Shown here in pieces: positions 8,417-16,332 of a stretch of 64,000 nt of DNA. The DNA comes from Streptomyces roseolilacinus. GTDB taxonomy: Bacteria > Actinomycetota > Actinomycetes > Streptomycetales > Streptomycetaceae. The translations under genes were made by a program, and so were the position numbers. The stretch is taken from positions 310,001 through 374,000 of the forward strand of contig NZ_BMSV01000001.1 of NCBI RefSeq assembly GCF_014649335.1, read 5' to 3'. Numbering within the stretch: the first letter of the stretch is position 1; every line of letters begins with the position of its first letter. The notes beneath the pieces were generated by a model, which made no database searches, was not told the DNA's origin, and saw nothing but the letters and a program-made list of their open reading frames with translations.

Positions 8417-9277
8417 TTACGGGCGTCCGCCCGTGCCCGGCACGGGGAACGCGCCGGTCGCCCGGCGGGTGATCTCGCCGTAGATCTCCGGGTCGGTGGT
8501 GAAGTCGCCGAGGCGGCAGGTCTTGCGGCTGCCGTGGTAGTCGCTGGAGCCGGTGGTCAGCAGCCCGAGCTCGGCGGCCAGGCCGCGCAGCCGGGCGCGG
8601 GTCGGCTCGTCGTGGTCCATGTGGTCGACCTCGATGCCGTCGAGTCCGTGCGCGGCGAGGTCGGCGATGACGGAGTCGGGCACCGTGCGTCCGCGCTTGA
8701 CGGCGCCGGGGTGCGCGAAGACGGTCACCCCGCCGGCGGCCTTGACCAGGCGGACCGCCGTGAACGGGTCCAGCTCGTGCTTCTCGACGTACGCGCGTCC
8801 GCCGTCCGCGAGCCACTCCGGCGTGAACGCGGCGGAGACGTCCGGCACGACGCCCAGCTCGACCAGGGCCTCGGCGATGTGCGGGCGGCCCACGGAACCG
8901 TCGCCCGCGATGGCGGCGACCCGCTCCCAGGTGACCGGCACGCCCAGGTCGCGGAGCTTGCCGACCATGGCGCGGGCCCGCGGCACCCGGTCGTCGCGCA
9001 CCAGCTCGCGCTCCCGCGCCAGCTCGGGCTTGTCGGGGTCGAAGAGGTACGCCAACATGTGGACGCCGGTCCCGTCGACACGGCACGACAGCTCGGCGCC
9101 GGTCACCAGCGTCAGCCCCTCGGGGAGTGCCGCCAGCGCCTCGGCGTGGCCCCGCGTGGTGTCGTGGTCGGTCAGCGCGACCACGTCCAGACCGGCCGCG
9201 GCGGCGCCGCGCACCAGCTCGGCGGGGGTGTCCGTGCCGTCCGACGCCGTGGAGTGGGTGTGCAGGTCGATGCGCAC
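8417..9277 (-). CDS. PHP domain metal-dependent phosphoesterase
   Basis: A 286-residue protein of the polymerase and histidinol phosphatase family. Metal-site motifs are DLHTHSTASDGT (His6, His8, Asp13), LTDHDT (about 36-40), FAHPGAVKRG (about 190) and GSSDYHG (about 247). Length and motif order match the stand-alone TrpH/RNase AM-like branch, whose studied members are 5'-3' exonucleases or 3',5'-bisnucleotide phosphatases. Which one applies here is not decidable. Start GTG at 9277. It is cytoplasmic, upstream of marC and downstream of the zinc-ribbon gene on the same strand. Confidence 0.88.
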   Translation of the reverse strand: MRIDLHTHSTASDGTDTPAELVRGAAAAGLDVVALTDHDTTRGHAEALAALPEGLTLVTGAELSCRVDGTGVHMLAYLFDPDKPELARERELVRDDRVPRARAMVGKLRDLGVPVTWERVAAIAGDGSVGRPHIAEALVELGVVPDVSAAFTPEWLADGGRAYVEKHELDPFTAVRLVKAAGGVTVFAHPGAVKRGRTVPDSVIADLAAHGLDGIEVDHMDHDEPTRARLRGLAAELGLLTTGSSDYHGSRKTCRLGDFTTDPEIYGEITRRATGAFPVPGTGGRP

Positions 9278-9509
9278 GGCACAGGCTCCAGGGCTCGCTG
9301 CGGACAGGGGACACCCAAGGATAACCGCCCCCCAAACCCACCATGCCCGGACGAACGGACCGCCGGCCGAGGTCGCCCGCCGGGGCGGCGGACACGGACC
9401 CGGCAGGAGGGGGGCGCGGCCCCACCCGGGCGGCGGGCGCGGGCCCCGTCAGGACGGCAGGGGCGGGAAGAGCGCGTCTCCTGCCGGGCCGACGCCCGGT
9501 CGCGTGCCG

Positions 9510-10148
9510 TCAGGACAGCAGGCGCGGGGAGAGCGCCCCGCAGGGCACCATGTCGACCTCGGGCCCCGCCTCGCGCAGGTCGGTGAGGACCAGCTCGTCG
9601 TAGAGCAGCAGTCCGGCGTGCTCCGGCCAGGCGATCGCCCACAGCCACAGGCCGCGCGCCTCGCCCGCGAAGACGGCCCGCCCCTCGGGGACGCCGCCCA
9701 CGTGCCACAGCGGCGTCAGCCGGCCGCCGGCCAGGACCTTGGCGTGCGGCGCCTTGTCGACGCACAGGTGCGGGCCCGGGTCGGGGCCGTCCAGCCCGGC
9801 GTGCCGGGCGCCGAGCCCCACGCCCAGTTCCTCGGCGACCAGCAGCAGCTCGCCCACGCCGCCGAGCGGCCCGGGCCCGGAGCAGGCGACGGCGGTGGCG
9901 CGGCCGCCGCTGCGGTCGTCACCGGCGTACGCGACGCCCGTGTACAGCCAGCCGACGGGCAGCGGCCACGGCATCCAGACGGGGACCCGCGCCCGGTTCA
10001 CGGCGACGTGCAGCGCCTCCAGGCTGGGAGGCACCACGGGCTGGAGCGGGTACACCGAGCCGTGCGTCCCGCACTGCCAGCGGTCGGAGAAGAGACCGGG
10101 CGCCCGGACCCGGCCTCCGCACTTCGGGCAACTGGGTTCGCCCCTCAT
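9510..10148 (-). CDS. DUF6758-like zinc-ribbon protein
   Basis: A protein of about 212 residues opening with a probable zinc ribbon (CPKCGG followed by WQCGTHG), then a Gly/Ala-rich domain with no recognised catalytic motif. I recall close relatives in Streptomyces as an uncharacterised DUF family. ATG at 10148 gives the MRGEPSC start common in relatives, but the best ribosome site (GGAGG) lies 13 nt from that ATG and only 4 nt from an in-frame TTG at 10157, so the first three residues are uncertain. A shortened copy of its 3' end appears about 61 bp further downstream. Function unknown. Confidence 0.75.
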   Translation of the reverse strand: MRGEPSCPKCGGRVRAPGLFSDRWQCGTHGSVYPLQPVVPPSLEALHVAVNRARVPVWMPWPLPVGWLYTGVAYAGDDRSGGRATAVACSGPGPLGGVGELLLVAEELGVGLGARHAGLDGPDPGPHLCVDKAPHAKVLAGGRLTPLWHVGGVPEGRAVFAGEARGLWLWAIAWPEHAGLLLYDELVLTDLREAGPEVDMVPCGALSPRLLS

Positions 10149-10243
10149 AGGGTTCAACGGTCCTCCGCCACCGCCGCCGCGTCAAGGACGATCACCCGTC
10201 CGGTGTGCCGCCCCGGCCCGGCCGCGGGGCGCGAGGCCCCGGC

Positions 10244-10846
10244 TCAGTCGAGGCGGACCGACGCCCGCCGCGGGTCCCGCAGGTCGGTCTCGGAGCCCAG
10301 CCAGCGCTCCTCCAGCGCCTGCGCGCCGTGCACCCGCTTCCACGCCGCCTCGTTGGGCGTCATCGGCAGCAGCGGCAGGAACCGCACCGGGTCCATCCCG
10401 CCGTCCAGCTCCAGGTCCGGCACCAGCCCGCCGGGCTCCCCGACGAGCACGGACGTGAACGGGGCTCCCGGCCACAGCGGCTCCCCCACGTCCAGGGACG
10501 CGCCCGGCGCCACGACGACCCCCTCGACCTGCGGCGACGCGGCCAGCACGGCGAGCGGGCGGAGCACCTTGTCGGTGTCGGCGAGCCCGGCCCGCACGGT
10601 GAGGAGCAGTTCGGCGCGCGGGCCGCGCACCGGGTCGGCGACCAGGTCCGTCGGGTCGGCCATGGGCCGTGCCGACATGCCGAGCGTGGCGTACCGGACG
10701 ACCGGGCGGCCGTCGCCGTTCTCGGTGTCGGTGAAGCGCAGCACCTCGACGCGGTCGGTGCCGAGGAAGGTGACGGAAGCCCGCGCGTCCGGTTCGCCGA
10801 GCGCCGAGCGGAGCCGCGCCTCGACGAGCGCGAGAACTTTTTCCAT
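10244..10846 (-). CDS. Suppressor-of-fused (SUFU) domain protein
   Basis: A 200-residue protein resembling the bacterial SUFU-domain family: an N-terminal helix (MEKVLALVEARLRSAL), a central ELLLTV strand and a C-terminal segment FLPLLPMTPNEAAWKR characteristic of that fold. Bacterial members often act as immunity proteins or in unknown roles. No toxin gene is adjacent, so immunity is not supported here. ATG at 10846 has no ribosome site but has TATGCT 6 nt upstream, so it is probably leaderless. It is divergent from corA across a 515-bp gap. Confidence 0.75.
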   Translation of the reverse strand: MEKVLALVEARLRSALGEPDARASVTFLGTDRVEVLRFTDTENGDGRPVVRYATLGMSARPMADPTDLVADPVRGPRAELLLTVRAGLADTDKVLRPLAVLAASPQVEGVVVAPGASLDVGEPLWPGAPFTSVLVGEPGGLVPDLELDGGMDPVRFLPLLPMTPNEAAWKRVHGAQALEERWLGSETDLRDPRRASVRLD

Positions 10847-10852
10847 GCGGCG

Positions 10853-10858
10853 AGCATA
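10853..10858 (-). promoter_or_regulatory. -10 box of leaderless SUFU gene
   Basis: On the minus strand TATGCT lies 6 nt before the ATG at 10846, with no ribosome site between. Confidence 0.5.
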
Positions 10859-11361
10859 AAGCGCGTAGCCAAGGGGCAAAGAAAGGGATTGACCATCAGT
10901 CGGCTGATAGGGTGGGCCGCTGGTCGGGACAGTACGCGGTGGAGGCGCCTCCACCTCCCAGCGACAGCTGGCGGAGTGCTTTCCGGTCCCGACGACACGT
11001 CATCCCCCACGGGGGACCGGCCGGAGGAGGTGGGGCTGCGGTGGATCGAAGTCGATCGTGCAGTACCAGCCGCTCTTCCGCGCCGCGCGGGCAGTTCCTG
11101 CCGCGCACTCCGCGCGCACGCTCCACCTCCCGCACGGCCCCCCGTACGGGCGTCTGAGGCGTTCCCGCCCGTTTTCCGCACGCCGGGCACCGCGCACGAC
11201 GGAAGAGCACGTCGCCCCTGCCTGTCTGTAGCGAACCGCGAACCGCGAACTCCGTCCCGCGACCCGCGGTGCCGCCCGCTTTGCGGACGTACGCAACGCC
11301 ACGTCCCCATTCCGGGCTGTGCCACGCCTCGCCGACGGCTTCCTGCGTGAAGGAGCCCGAC
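10859..11361. promoter_or_regulatory. Long divergent gap upstream of corA
   Basis: A stretch of about 500 bp between SUFU and corA with no convincing gene. It holds a perfect 18-bp palindrome (10938-10955), an ATCAG/CTGAT inverted repeat at about 10893-10907, and the corA ribosome site GAAGGAG just before 11362. I searched for the conserved blocks of the M-box magnesium riboswitch and did not find them. The palindrome is an operator or hairpin candidate. Confidence 0.45.
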
Positions 11362-12489
11362 ATGTCGATGATCCGTGACCTGCGCGCCGTCGTACGCCCG
11401 TCCCTGCGCAAGCGCAGCGCGTCGCCGTACCAGCCGTACAACGCCTACGACCCGACCCGTGACCCGTCCGCCTCGACCGCCGTCGTCGACTGCGCCGTGT
11501 ACCGCGACGGGCGGCGGCTGCCGGGCGACGGCTGCCTGACGCCGCGCGAGGCGATGCGGCGCGTCCGGGAGGGCGGCGGCTTCGCGTGGATCGGGCTGCA
11601 CGAGCCGACGGAGGCCGAATTCGCGGGCATCGCCGCCGAGTTCGGGTTGCACCCGCTGGCCGTGGAGGACGCGGTCCACGCCCACCAGCGGCCGAAGCTG
11701 GAGCGGTACGACGACACGCTGTTCACGGTCTTCAAGACGATCCACTACGTGGAGCACGCCGAGTTGACCGCGACGAGCGAGGTCGTGGAGACCGGCGAGC
11801 TGATGTGCTTCACCGGCCGGGACTTCGTCATCACCGTCCGGCACGGCGGGCAGGGGTCGCTGCGGAACCTGCGGCACCGGCTGGAGTCGGACCCGGAGCT
11901 GCTGGTGAAGGGGCCGTCGGCGGTCCTGCACGCCATCGCCGACCACGTCGTGGACGGCTACATCGCGGTCGCGGACGCCGTGGAGATCGACATCGACCAG
12001 ATCGAGATCGACGTCTTCTCGCCCCCGGCGAAGGGCGGCACCCGCGGCACCGACACGGGCCGCATCTACCAGCTGAAGCGCGAGGTGTTGGAGTTCAAGC
12101 GGGCCGTGACCCCGCTGGCGCGGCCGCTGCAGCTGCTGAGCGAGCGGCCGATGCGGCTGGTCGACCCGGACATCCAGAAGTACTTCCGCGACGTCGCCGA
12201 CCACCTGGCGCGGGTGCAGGAGCAGGTCGTGGGCTTCGACGAGCTGCTGAACTCCATCCTCCAGGCCAACCTCGCGCAGGCGACGGTCACCCAGAACGAG
12301 GACATGCGCAAGATCACCTCCTGGGCGGCGATCATCGCCGTGCCGACGGCGGTGTGCGGCGTGTACGGCATGAACTTCGACCACATGCCGGAACTCCAGT
12401 GGAAGTACGGCTACCCGATGGTGCTGACCGCGATCATCGGCACCTGCTTCGCGATCCACCGCACCCTGAAGCGCAACGGCTGGCTGTAG
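11362..12489 (+). CDS. corA: Magnesium/cobalt transporter CorA
   Basis: A 375-residue CorA-family divalent cation channel. It has a large soluble N-terminal domain, a long stalk helix region (about 220-310) and two C-terminal membrane helices, with the diagnostic YGMNF selectivity motif after the first one and a basic end (KRNGWL). It should form a pentamer in the plasma membrane and import Mg2+ (also Co2+ or Ni2+). ATG at 11362 follows GAAGGAG at 7 nt; upstream in-frame codons lack support. It is preceded by a long leader, so regulation in the mRNA is possible. A corA also lies in the syntenic mycobacterial block. Confidence 0.93.
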   Translation: MSMIRDLRAVVRPSLRKRSASPYQPYNAYDPTRDPSASTAVVDCAVYRDGRRLPGDGCLTPREAMRRVREGGGFAWIGLHEPTEAEFAGIAAEFGLHPLAVEDAVHAHQRPKLERYDDTLFTVFKTIHYVEHAELTATSEVVETGELMCFTGRDFVITVRHGGQGSLRNLRHRLESDPELLVKGPSAVLHAIADHVVDGYIAVADAVEIDIDQIEIDVFSPPAKGGTRGTDTGRIYQLKREVLEFKRAVTPLARPLQLLSERPMRLVDPDIQKYFRDVADHLARVQEQVVGFDELLNSILQANLAQATVTQNEDMRKITSWAAIIAVPTAVCGVYGMNFDHMPELQWKYGYPMVLTAIIGTCFAIHRTLKRNGWL

Positions 12490-12507
12490 GGCCCCGCCCC
12501 CGCTGGC

Positions 12508-12513
12508 TAAGCT
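12508..12513 (+). promoter_or_regulatory. -10 box of leaderless gene at 12520
   Basis: TAAGCT ends 6 nt before ATG 12520. No ribosome site is visible. Confidence 0.5.
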
Positions 12514-12519
12514 GCGGGC

Positions 12520-13035
12520 ATGACTGACGACTCGCTGCTCGCCCACGCCCTCGTCGAGGAGGCCACCAAGAAGTCCGGTCTCATCTGGGTGCGGGGCGAC
12601 GGGCCGGCGCGGGCGCTGTGGCACGTGTGGCACGAGGGTGCCGCGCACGTCGTCGGCGACGGGCCCGGGGAGCAGCCGCTGCCGTCGGGCCTCGCCGACG
12701 GCGCGGCCGCCGAGGTCACCGTGCGCAGCAAGGACAAGGGGGGCCGGGTCGTCGCCTGGACGGCGGCGGTCGGCGAGCTGGCGCCCGGCTCGGAGGAGTG
12801 GCGGGCCGCGGTCGAGGAGCTGAAGGGCAAGCGGCTCAACGCCCCCGACGCGGAGACCATGACCGAGCGGTGGGCGCGCGAGTGCCGGGTGCTGCGGCTG
12901 GCGCCCCGCGAGGCGGTCACCGACCTGCCGCAGGACTCCCTGGCGGCGGTGCCGCTGCCCACGACGGCGACGACCCGCCACCCCGTCCCGGCTGCCCTCC
13001 CCCGACTGCTGCTGAAGCGGTCCAGGCGCCGCTGA
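12520..13035 (+). CDS. Conserved hypothetical protein (171 aa)
   Basis: A soluble 171-residue protein (MTDDSLLAHALVEEA...). The central part reads like a small beta-barrel (GLIWVRGDG, ALWHVWHEG, AEVTVRSKDKGG), reminiscent of flavin-nucleotide-binding split barrels, but no diagnostic motif is present, so this is only a fold guess. The C terminus is basic (LLLKRSRRR). It is probably leaderless and lies 30 bp after corA with its own promoter. Its stop is followed at once by the tandem tail of the structured repeat element. Function unknown. Confidence 0.7.
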   Translation: MTDDSLLAHALVEEATKKSGLIWVRGDGPARALWHVWHEGAAHVVGDGPGEQPLPSGLADGAAAEVTVRSKDKGGRVVAWTAAVGELAPGSEEWRAAVEELKGKRLNAPDAETMTERWARECRVLRLAPREAVTDLPQDSLAAVPLPTTATTRHPVPAALPRLLLKRSRRR

Positions 13036-13401
13036 CCGCCCCCGCACCCCGCTCGTGGAGCGCTGACGCGCAGGGCGAGTACCCCTGCGGGCCACCCGCG
13101 GAGCCGGCTGGCACAGGGGGGAGGCCGCCCTGTTGGGCCGCTCGTGGAGCGGCTGATGCGGGGGCAGGTGACCCTGTTGGGCCGCTCGTGGAGCCCGACT
13201 CACACGGGGAGGGGGAGGGCGTCCCCCTGTGCCGCTCGTGGAGCCGAAGGGGCGCGCGGGTGTCGACAGGCCGATCGCGCGCAGACCCCGAGGAACGAGG
13301 GGTTGAGCACGTTCGGCCTGTCGACACCCGCTCAAAGCGCCCCGGAGGCGCAACGAGCCCAAAAAGGAAAGCGGCGGAACGAGCCCAAAAAGAACAGCCC
13401 C
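13036..13401 (-). repeat. Structured repeat element, copy 1 (T-tract, hairpin, tandem tail)
   Basis: A non-coding 366-bp gap between convergent genes, read on the minus strand from the lipoprotein stop. Two copies of TTTTTGGGCTCGTT (ending about 13346) come first, then a GCGCC/GGCGC mini-hairpin. A perfect 19-bp stem follows (13313-13331 with 13256-13274) enclosing 38 nt with its own ACCCC/GGGGT hairpin (13285-13303). About five tail units of 44-50 bp follow, each beginning GCTCCACGAGC (starts at about 13244, 13194, 13150, 13105 and 13061, reading leftward). A second copy at 61482-61945 keeps the architecture with compensatory stem changes. No transposase is adjacent. Confidence 0.75.
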
Positions 13402-14175
13402 TCACCCGCTGGTACGGGGCAGCTGGCGCCCGTAGTCGAGGATGTCCTCCTTGGCGGGCTCCGTCAGCGGGAAGTCCTTGTTCCAGTCCGACAGGACCAC
13501 CACGCCCCCGCCGCCGCCGCGGGCGAACCGGAGCGGGAAGGGCGTGCCCTCCAGGGATACCGCGAGGGTGCCGCCCTCGCCGTGCCGGCCGCCCGCGACC
13601 TCGATGGTGCGGACCCTGCCGACCTTCTCGCGGTTGCCCTTCTGGACCTCGCCGTGGAGCACGAGCAGGCCCTTCAGCAGGACGTTCATCTCGGTGAAGC
13701 CGCGCAGCTGCTTGTACGAGGGGTCGTCCTGCGGGACCTTGACGTACTTGCCGTCCAGCTTGTCCGCCGCCTCGATGTCCGCTTCGGTCGGCTCGCCGGA
13801 CTCCTCCGTGGAGCCCTCGGCGTGCCGCCAGAACGTCGCGCCCGCCTTCATGAAGAGGGCGTCGCCGACGCGCAGCAGCTCGAACGTCGACTTCCTGGTG
13901 GTGACGGAGCCGGTCGCGCCCTGCGCCTTGAGGCGCATGTTCAGCGTGTACGTGCCGGACTTGCTGACCAGGGTGCCCGCGAGGCGTACCGAGGCGGCGG
14001 CGTCGGCGGCGGCGCGGGCCTTGCCCTCGATCTCCTTCGCCGGGAGTCTGCCGACCCCGTTGGTGCCTTCGTCCGGGTCTTCCGCGCAGGCGGTCAGTGC
14101 CGCGGCCAGCCCGACGCAGAGGGCGACGGGGAGCACGACGCGTCGGGTACGCCGAGCCGGGGGAAGAGCGGTCAC
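13402..14175 (-). CDS. Lipoprotein, probable LppX/LprAFG-like
   Basis: A 257-residue exported lipoprotein. The signal peptide (RRTRRVVLPVALCVGLAAALTAC) ends in lipobox LTAC, with Cys30 as the lipidated residue. The mature part alternates strands (SVRLAGTLVSKSGTYTLNMRL, VGDALFMKAG) in the manner of the LppX/LprAFG or LolA-like lipid-binding fold, an inference from pattern only. GTG at 14175 follows GAGAGG at 9 nt. It is divergent from the PRC/MgtE_N gene. The structured repeat element begins at its stop codon. The likely role is at the outer face of the membrane, perhaps binding a hydrophobic ligand. Confidence 0.75.
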   Translation of the reverse strand: MTALPPARRTRRVVLPVALCVGLAAALTACAEDPDEGTNGVGRLPAKEIEGKARAAADAAASVRLAGTLVSKSGTYTLNMRLKAQGATGSVTTRKSTFELLRVGDALFMKAGATFWRHAEGSTEESGEPTEADIEAADKLDGKYVKVPQDDPSYKQLRGFTEMNVLLKGLLVLHGEVQKGNREKVGRVRTIEVAGGRHGEGGTLAVSLEGTPFPLRFARGGGGGVVVLSDWNKDFPLTEPAKEDILDYGRQLPRTSG

Positions 14176-14371
14176 CAGCGCTGCCTCTCAGTGTTTCACG
14201 TGGGGGGACGGCCGACCGCAGCGTACCGGGGCCTGATCGCACCCTCCGAACGGAGCCGGACGGACGCCCTACCCGGGCGACCCGAACCATCACGAGCTAG
14301 CCTGAATCACCGGAGTGCGGGCATGAGCGGCATGTCGGTTGGTGGTCACGCGGATGGGAGGAGTGCGGGGC

Positions 14372-15652
14372 ATGGCAGGAGGCGCCGCCCGGATCTTCGT
14401 CTCGCACCTCGCCGGAGCGCCGGTCTTCGACCCGAGCGGCGACCAGGTGGGCCGGGTGCGCGACCTCGTCGCCATGCTCCGCGTGGGGCGCCGGCCGCCC
14501 CGGGTGCTGGGGCTCGTCGTGGAGGTGATCGGCCGTCGCCGGATCTTCCTGCCGATGACCCGGGTGACGGGCGTCGAGTCCGGCCAGGTGATCACGACCG
14601 GGGTCCTGAACGTGCGCCGCTTCGAGCAGCGCCCCACCGAACGCCTCGTCCTCGGCGAGTTCCTCGACCGGCGGGTCCGGCTCGTCGACGGCGGGGGCGA
14701 GGTGACCGTCCTCGACGTGGCGATGCTCCAGCTGCCCGCCCGCCGCGACTGGGAGATCGACCGGGTCTTCGTGCGGCGCGGCAGCCGGGGGGCGCTGCGC
14801 CGCAAGGGCGAGACGCTGACCGTCGAGTGGTCGGCGGTCACCGGCTTCTCCCTGGAGGAGGAGGGGCAGGGCGCGGAGAGCCTGGTCGCCACGTTCGAGC
14901 GGATGCGCCCCGCCGACCTGGCGAACGCGCTGCACCACCTGACGCCCAAGCGCCGCGCCGAGGTCGCCGCCGCCCTCCACGACGACCGGCTGGCCGACGT
15001 GCTGGAGGAGCTGCCCGAGGACGACCAGATCGAGATCCTCGGCAAGCTGAAGGCGGAGCGCGCCGCGGACGTCCTGGAGGCCATGGACCCGGACGACGCC
15101 GCGGACCTGCTGTCGGAGCTGCCGGAGGACGAGAAGGAACGGCTGCTCACCCTGATGCGCCCGGACGACGCGGCGGACGTGCGGCGGCTGATGTCGTACG
15201 AGGAGCGCACGGCGGGCGGGCTGATGACGACCGAGCCGATCGTGCTGCGCCCGGACGCGACGGTGGCGGACGCCCTCGCCCGCGTCCGCCAGCAGGACCT
15301 CTCCCCTGCGCTGGCCGCGCAGGTGTACGTGTGCCGGCCGCCCGACGAGACGCCGACCGGGAAGTTCCTGGGGACGGTCCACTTCCAGCGGCTGCTGCGG
15401 GACCCGCCGTTCACGCTGGTCTCCGCGATCGTCGACACCGACCTGGAGCCCCTCTCCCCGGACACCCCGCTGCCGGTCGTGACCAGCCACCTCGCCGCGT
15501 ACAACCTGGTCGCGGCGCCGGTCGTCGACGACAGCGGGTCGCTGCTCGGCGCCGTCACCGTCGACGACGTGCTGGACCACCTGCTGCCGGAGGACTGGCG
15601 GGAGACCGAGTTCGGGCCGGAAGCGGGGCGGGAGGTCGCGCATGGGGCCTGA
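14372..15652 (+). CDS. PRC-barrel, MgtE_N and tandem CBS protein (no transport domain)
   Basis: A 426-residue soluble protein. The N terminus holds PRC-barrel-like segments (FDPSGDQVGRVRDLVA). A helical MgtE_N repeat follows at about 175-275 (RPADLANALHHL, DRLADVLEELPEDD, AADVLEAMDPDDAADLL). Two CBS motifs come last, starting at about 280 (TAGGLMTTEPIVL) and about 370. No membrane helices are present, so this is the cytosolic Mg-sensor half of MgtE without its channel. ATG at 14372 follows GGGAGGAG. The stop overlaps the DUF1003 start by 11 bp, suggesting coupled translation. Mycobacteria have the same pair near mrp and corA, so a role in Mg handling with CorA is plausible but unproven. Confidence 0.85.
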   Translation: MAGGAARIFVSHLAGAPVFDPSGDQVGRVRDLVAMLRVGRRPPRVLGLVVEVIGRRRIFLPMTRVTGVESGQVITTGVLNVRRFEQRPTERLVLGEFLDRRVRLVDGGGEVTVLDVAMLQLPARRDWEIDRVFVRRGSRGALRRKGETLTVEWSAVTGFSLEEEGQGAESLVATFERMRPADLANALHHLTPKRRAEVAAALHDDRLADVLEELPEDDQIEILGKLKAERAADVLEAMDPDDAADLLSELPEDEKERLLTLMRPDDAADVRRLMSYEERTAGGLMTTEPIVLRPDATVADALARVRQQDLSPALAAQVYVCRPPDETPTGKFLGTVHFQRLLRDPPFTLVSAIVDTDLEPLSPDTPLPVVTSHLAAYNLVAAPVVDDSGSLLGAVTVDDVLDHLLPEDWRETEFGPEAGREVAHGA

Positions 15653-16289
15653 CCGCACCCCGGAGTGGGGCACCGGCCGCGAGCGCACGGCCGGGCGGGA
15701 GCGCCCCGGTCAGCGGGACCGGGCCGGCGGGCGGGAGCGCCCCGGCCAGCGGGAGCGGGCCGTGCCGCGCACCCGGCTCGACCAGCCGCTGGACCAGCCG
15801 CGCGTACGGCGGCCGAGGCTGCTGCCGGAGTACGACCCGGAGGCGTTCGGGCGGCTGTCGGAGCGGATCGCCCGGTTCCTGGGCACGGGCCGGTTCATCG
15901 TGTGGATGACGGTGGTCATCATCACGTGGCTGATCTGGAACGTCGCCATGCCCGACCCGCTGCGCTTCGACCCGTACCCGTTCATCTTCCTCACCCTGAT
16001 GCTGTCGCTGCAGGCGTCGTACGCGGCGCCGCTGATCCTGCTCGCGCAGAACCGGCAGGACGACCGCGACCGGGTCAACCTGGAGCAGGACCGGGCGCAG
16101 AACGAGCGGTCGATCGCCGACACCGAGTACCTGACGCGGGAGGTCGCGGCGCTGCGCATGGGCCTCGGCGAGGTCGCCACCCGCGACTGGATCCGCTCGG
16201 AGCTGGAGGACCTGGTGAAGGAGCTGGAGGACCGGGGATCGGTGTTCCCGAGGTCCGCGCCGCCGGGAAGTGACGAAGGCGACCGCTGA
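15642..16289 (+). CDS. DUF1003 membrane protein
   Basis: A 215-residue protein. An Arg/Gly-rich N terminus (repeats of RERPGQR) is followed by two membrane helices (about 85-105 and 112-135) typical of DUF1003, then a conserved cytosolic tail (LILLAQNRQDDRDRVNLEQDRAQNERS) and a coiled-coil end. Its ATG lies inside the end of the PRC/MgtE_N gene (11-bp overlap), so the two probably act together at the membrane. The biochemical role of DUF1003 is unknown. Partnership with a Mg-sensing domain hints at ion homeostasis. Confidence 0.85.
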   Translation: MGPDRTPEWGTGRERTAGRERPGQRDRAGGRERPGQRERAVPRTRLDQPLDQPRVRRPRLLPEYDPEAFGRLSERIARFLGTGRFIVWMTVVIITWLIWNVAMPDPLRFDPYPFIFLTLMLSLQASYAAPLILLAQNRQDDRDRVNLEQDRAQNERSIADTEYLTREVAALRMGLGEVATRDWIRSELEDLVKELEDRGSVFPRSAPPGSDEGDR

Positions 16290-16319
16290 CGGGCTTTCCG
16301 GGGCCCGTGGTGGGCGCCG

Positions 16320-16325
16320 TACCAT
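16320..16325 (+). promoter_or_regulatory. -10 box of leaderless mrp gene
   Basis: TACCAT ends 7 nt before ATG 16333, and no ribosome site is present. The promoter lies just beyond the end of the DUF1003 gene. Confidence 0.55.
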
Positions 16326-16332
16326 CGTCCGT

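Noticed and set aside
10244..10846. Toxin-immunity module based on the SUFU domain
   Set aside because: No polymorphic toxin or secretion gene is adjacent; neighbours are ordinary core genes.
10859..11361. M-box (ykoK) magnesium riboswitch before corA
   Set aside because: The conserved blocks of that riboswitch could not be found; only a palindrome and GC-rich inverted repeats are seen.
14372..15652. Calling this gene an MgtE magnesium transporter
   Set aside because: Only cytosolic domains are present and no membrane helices; this is a normal stand-alone family member and not a truncated transporter.
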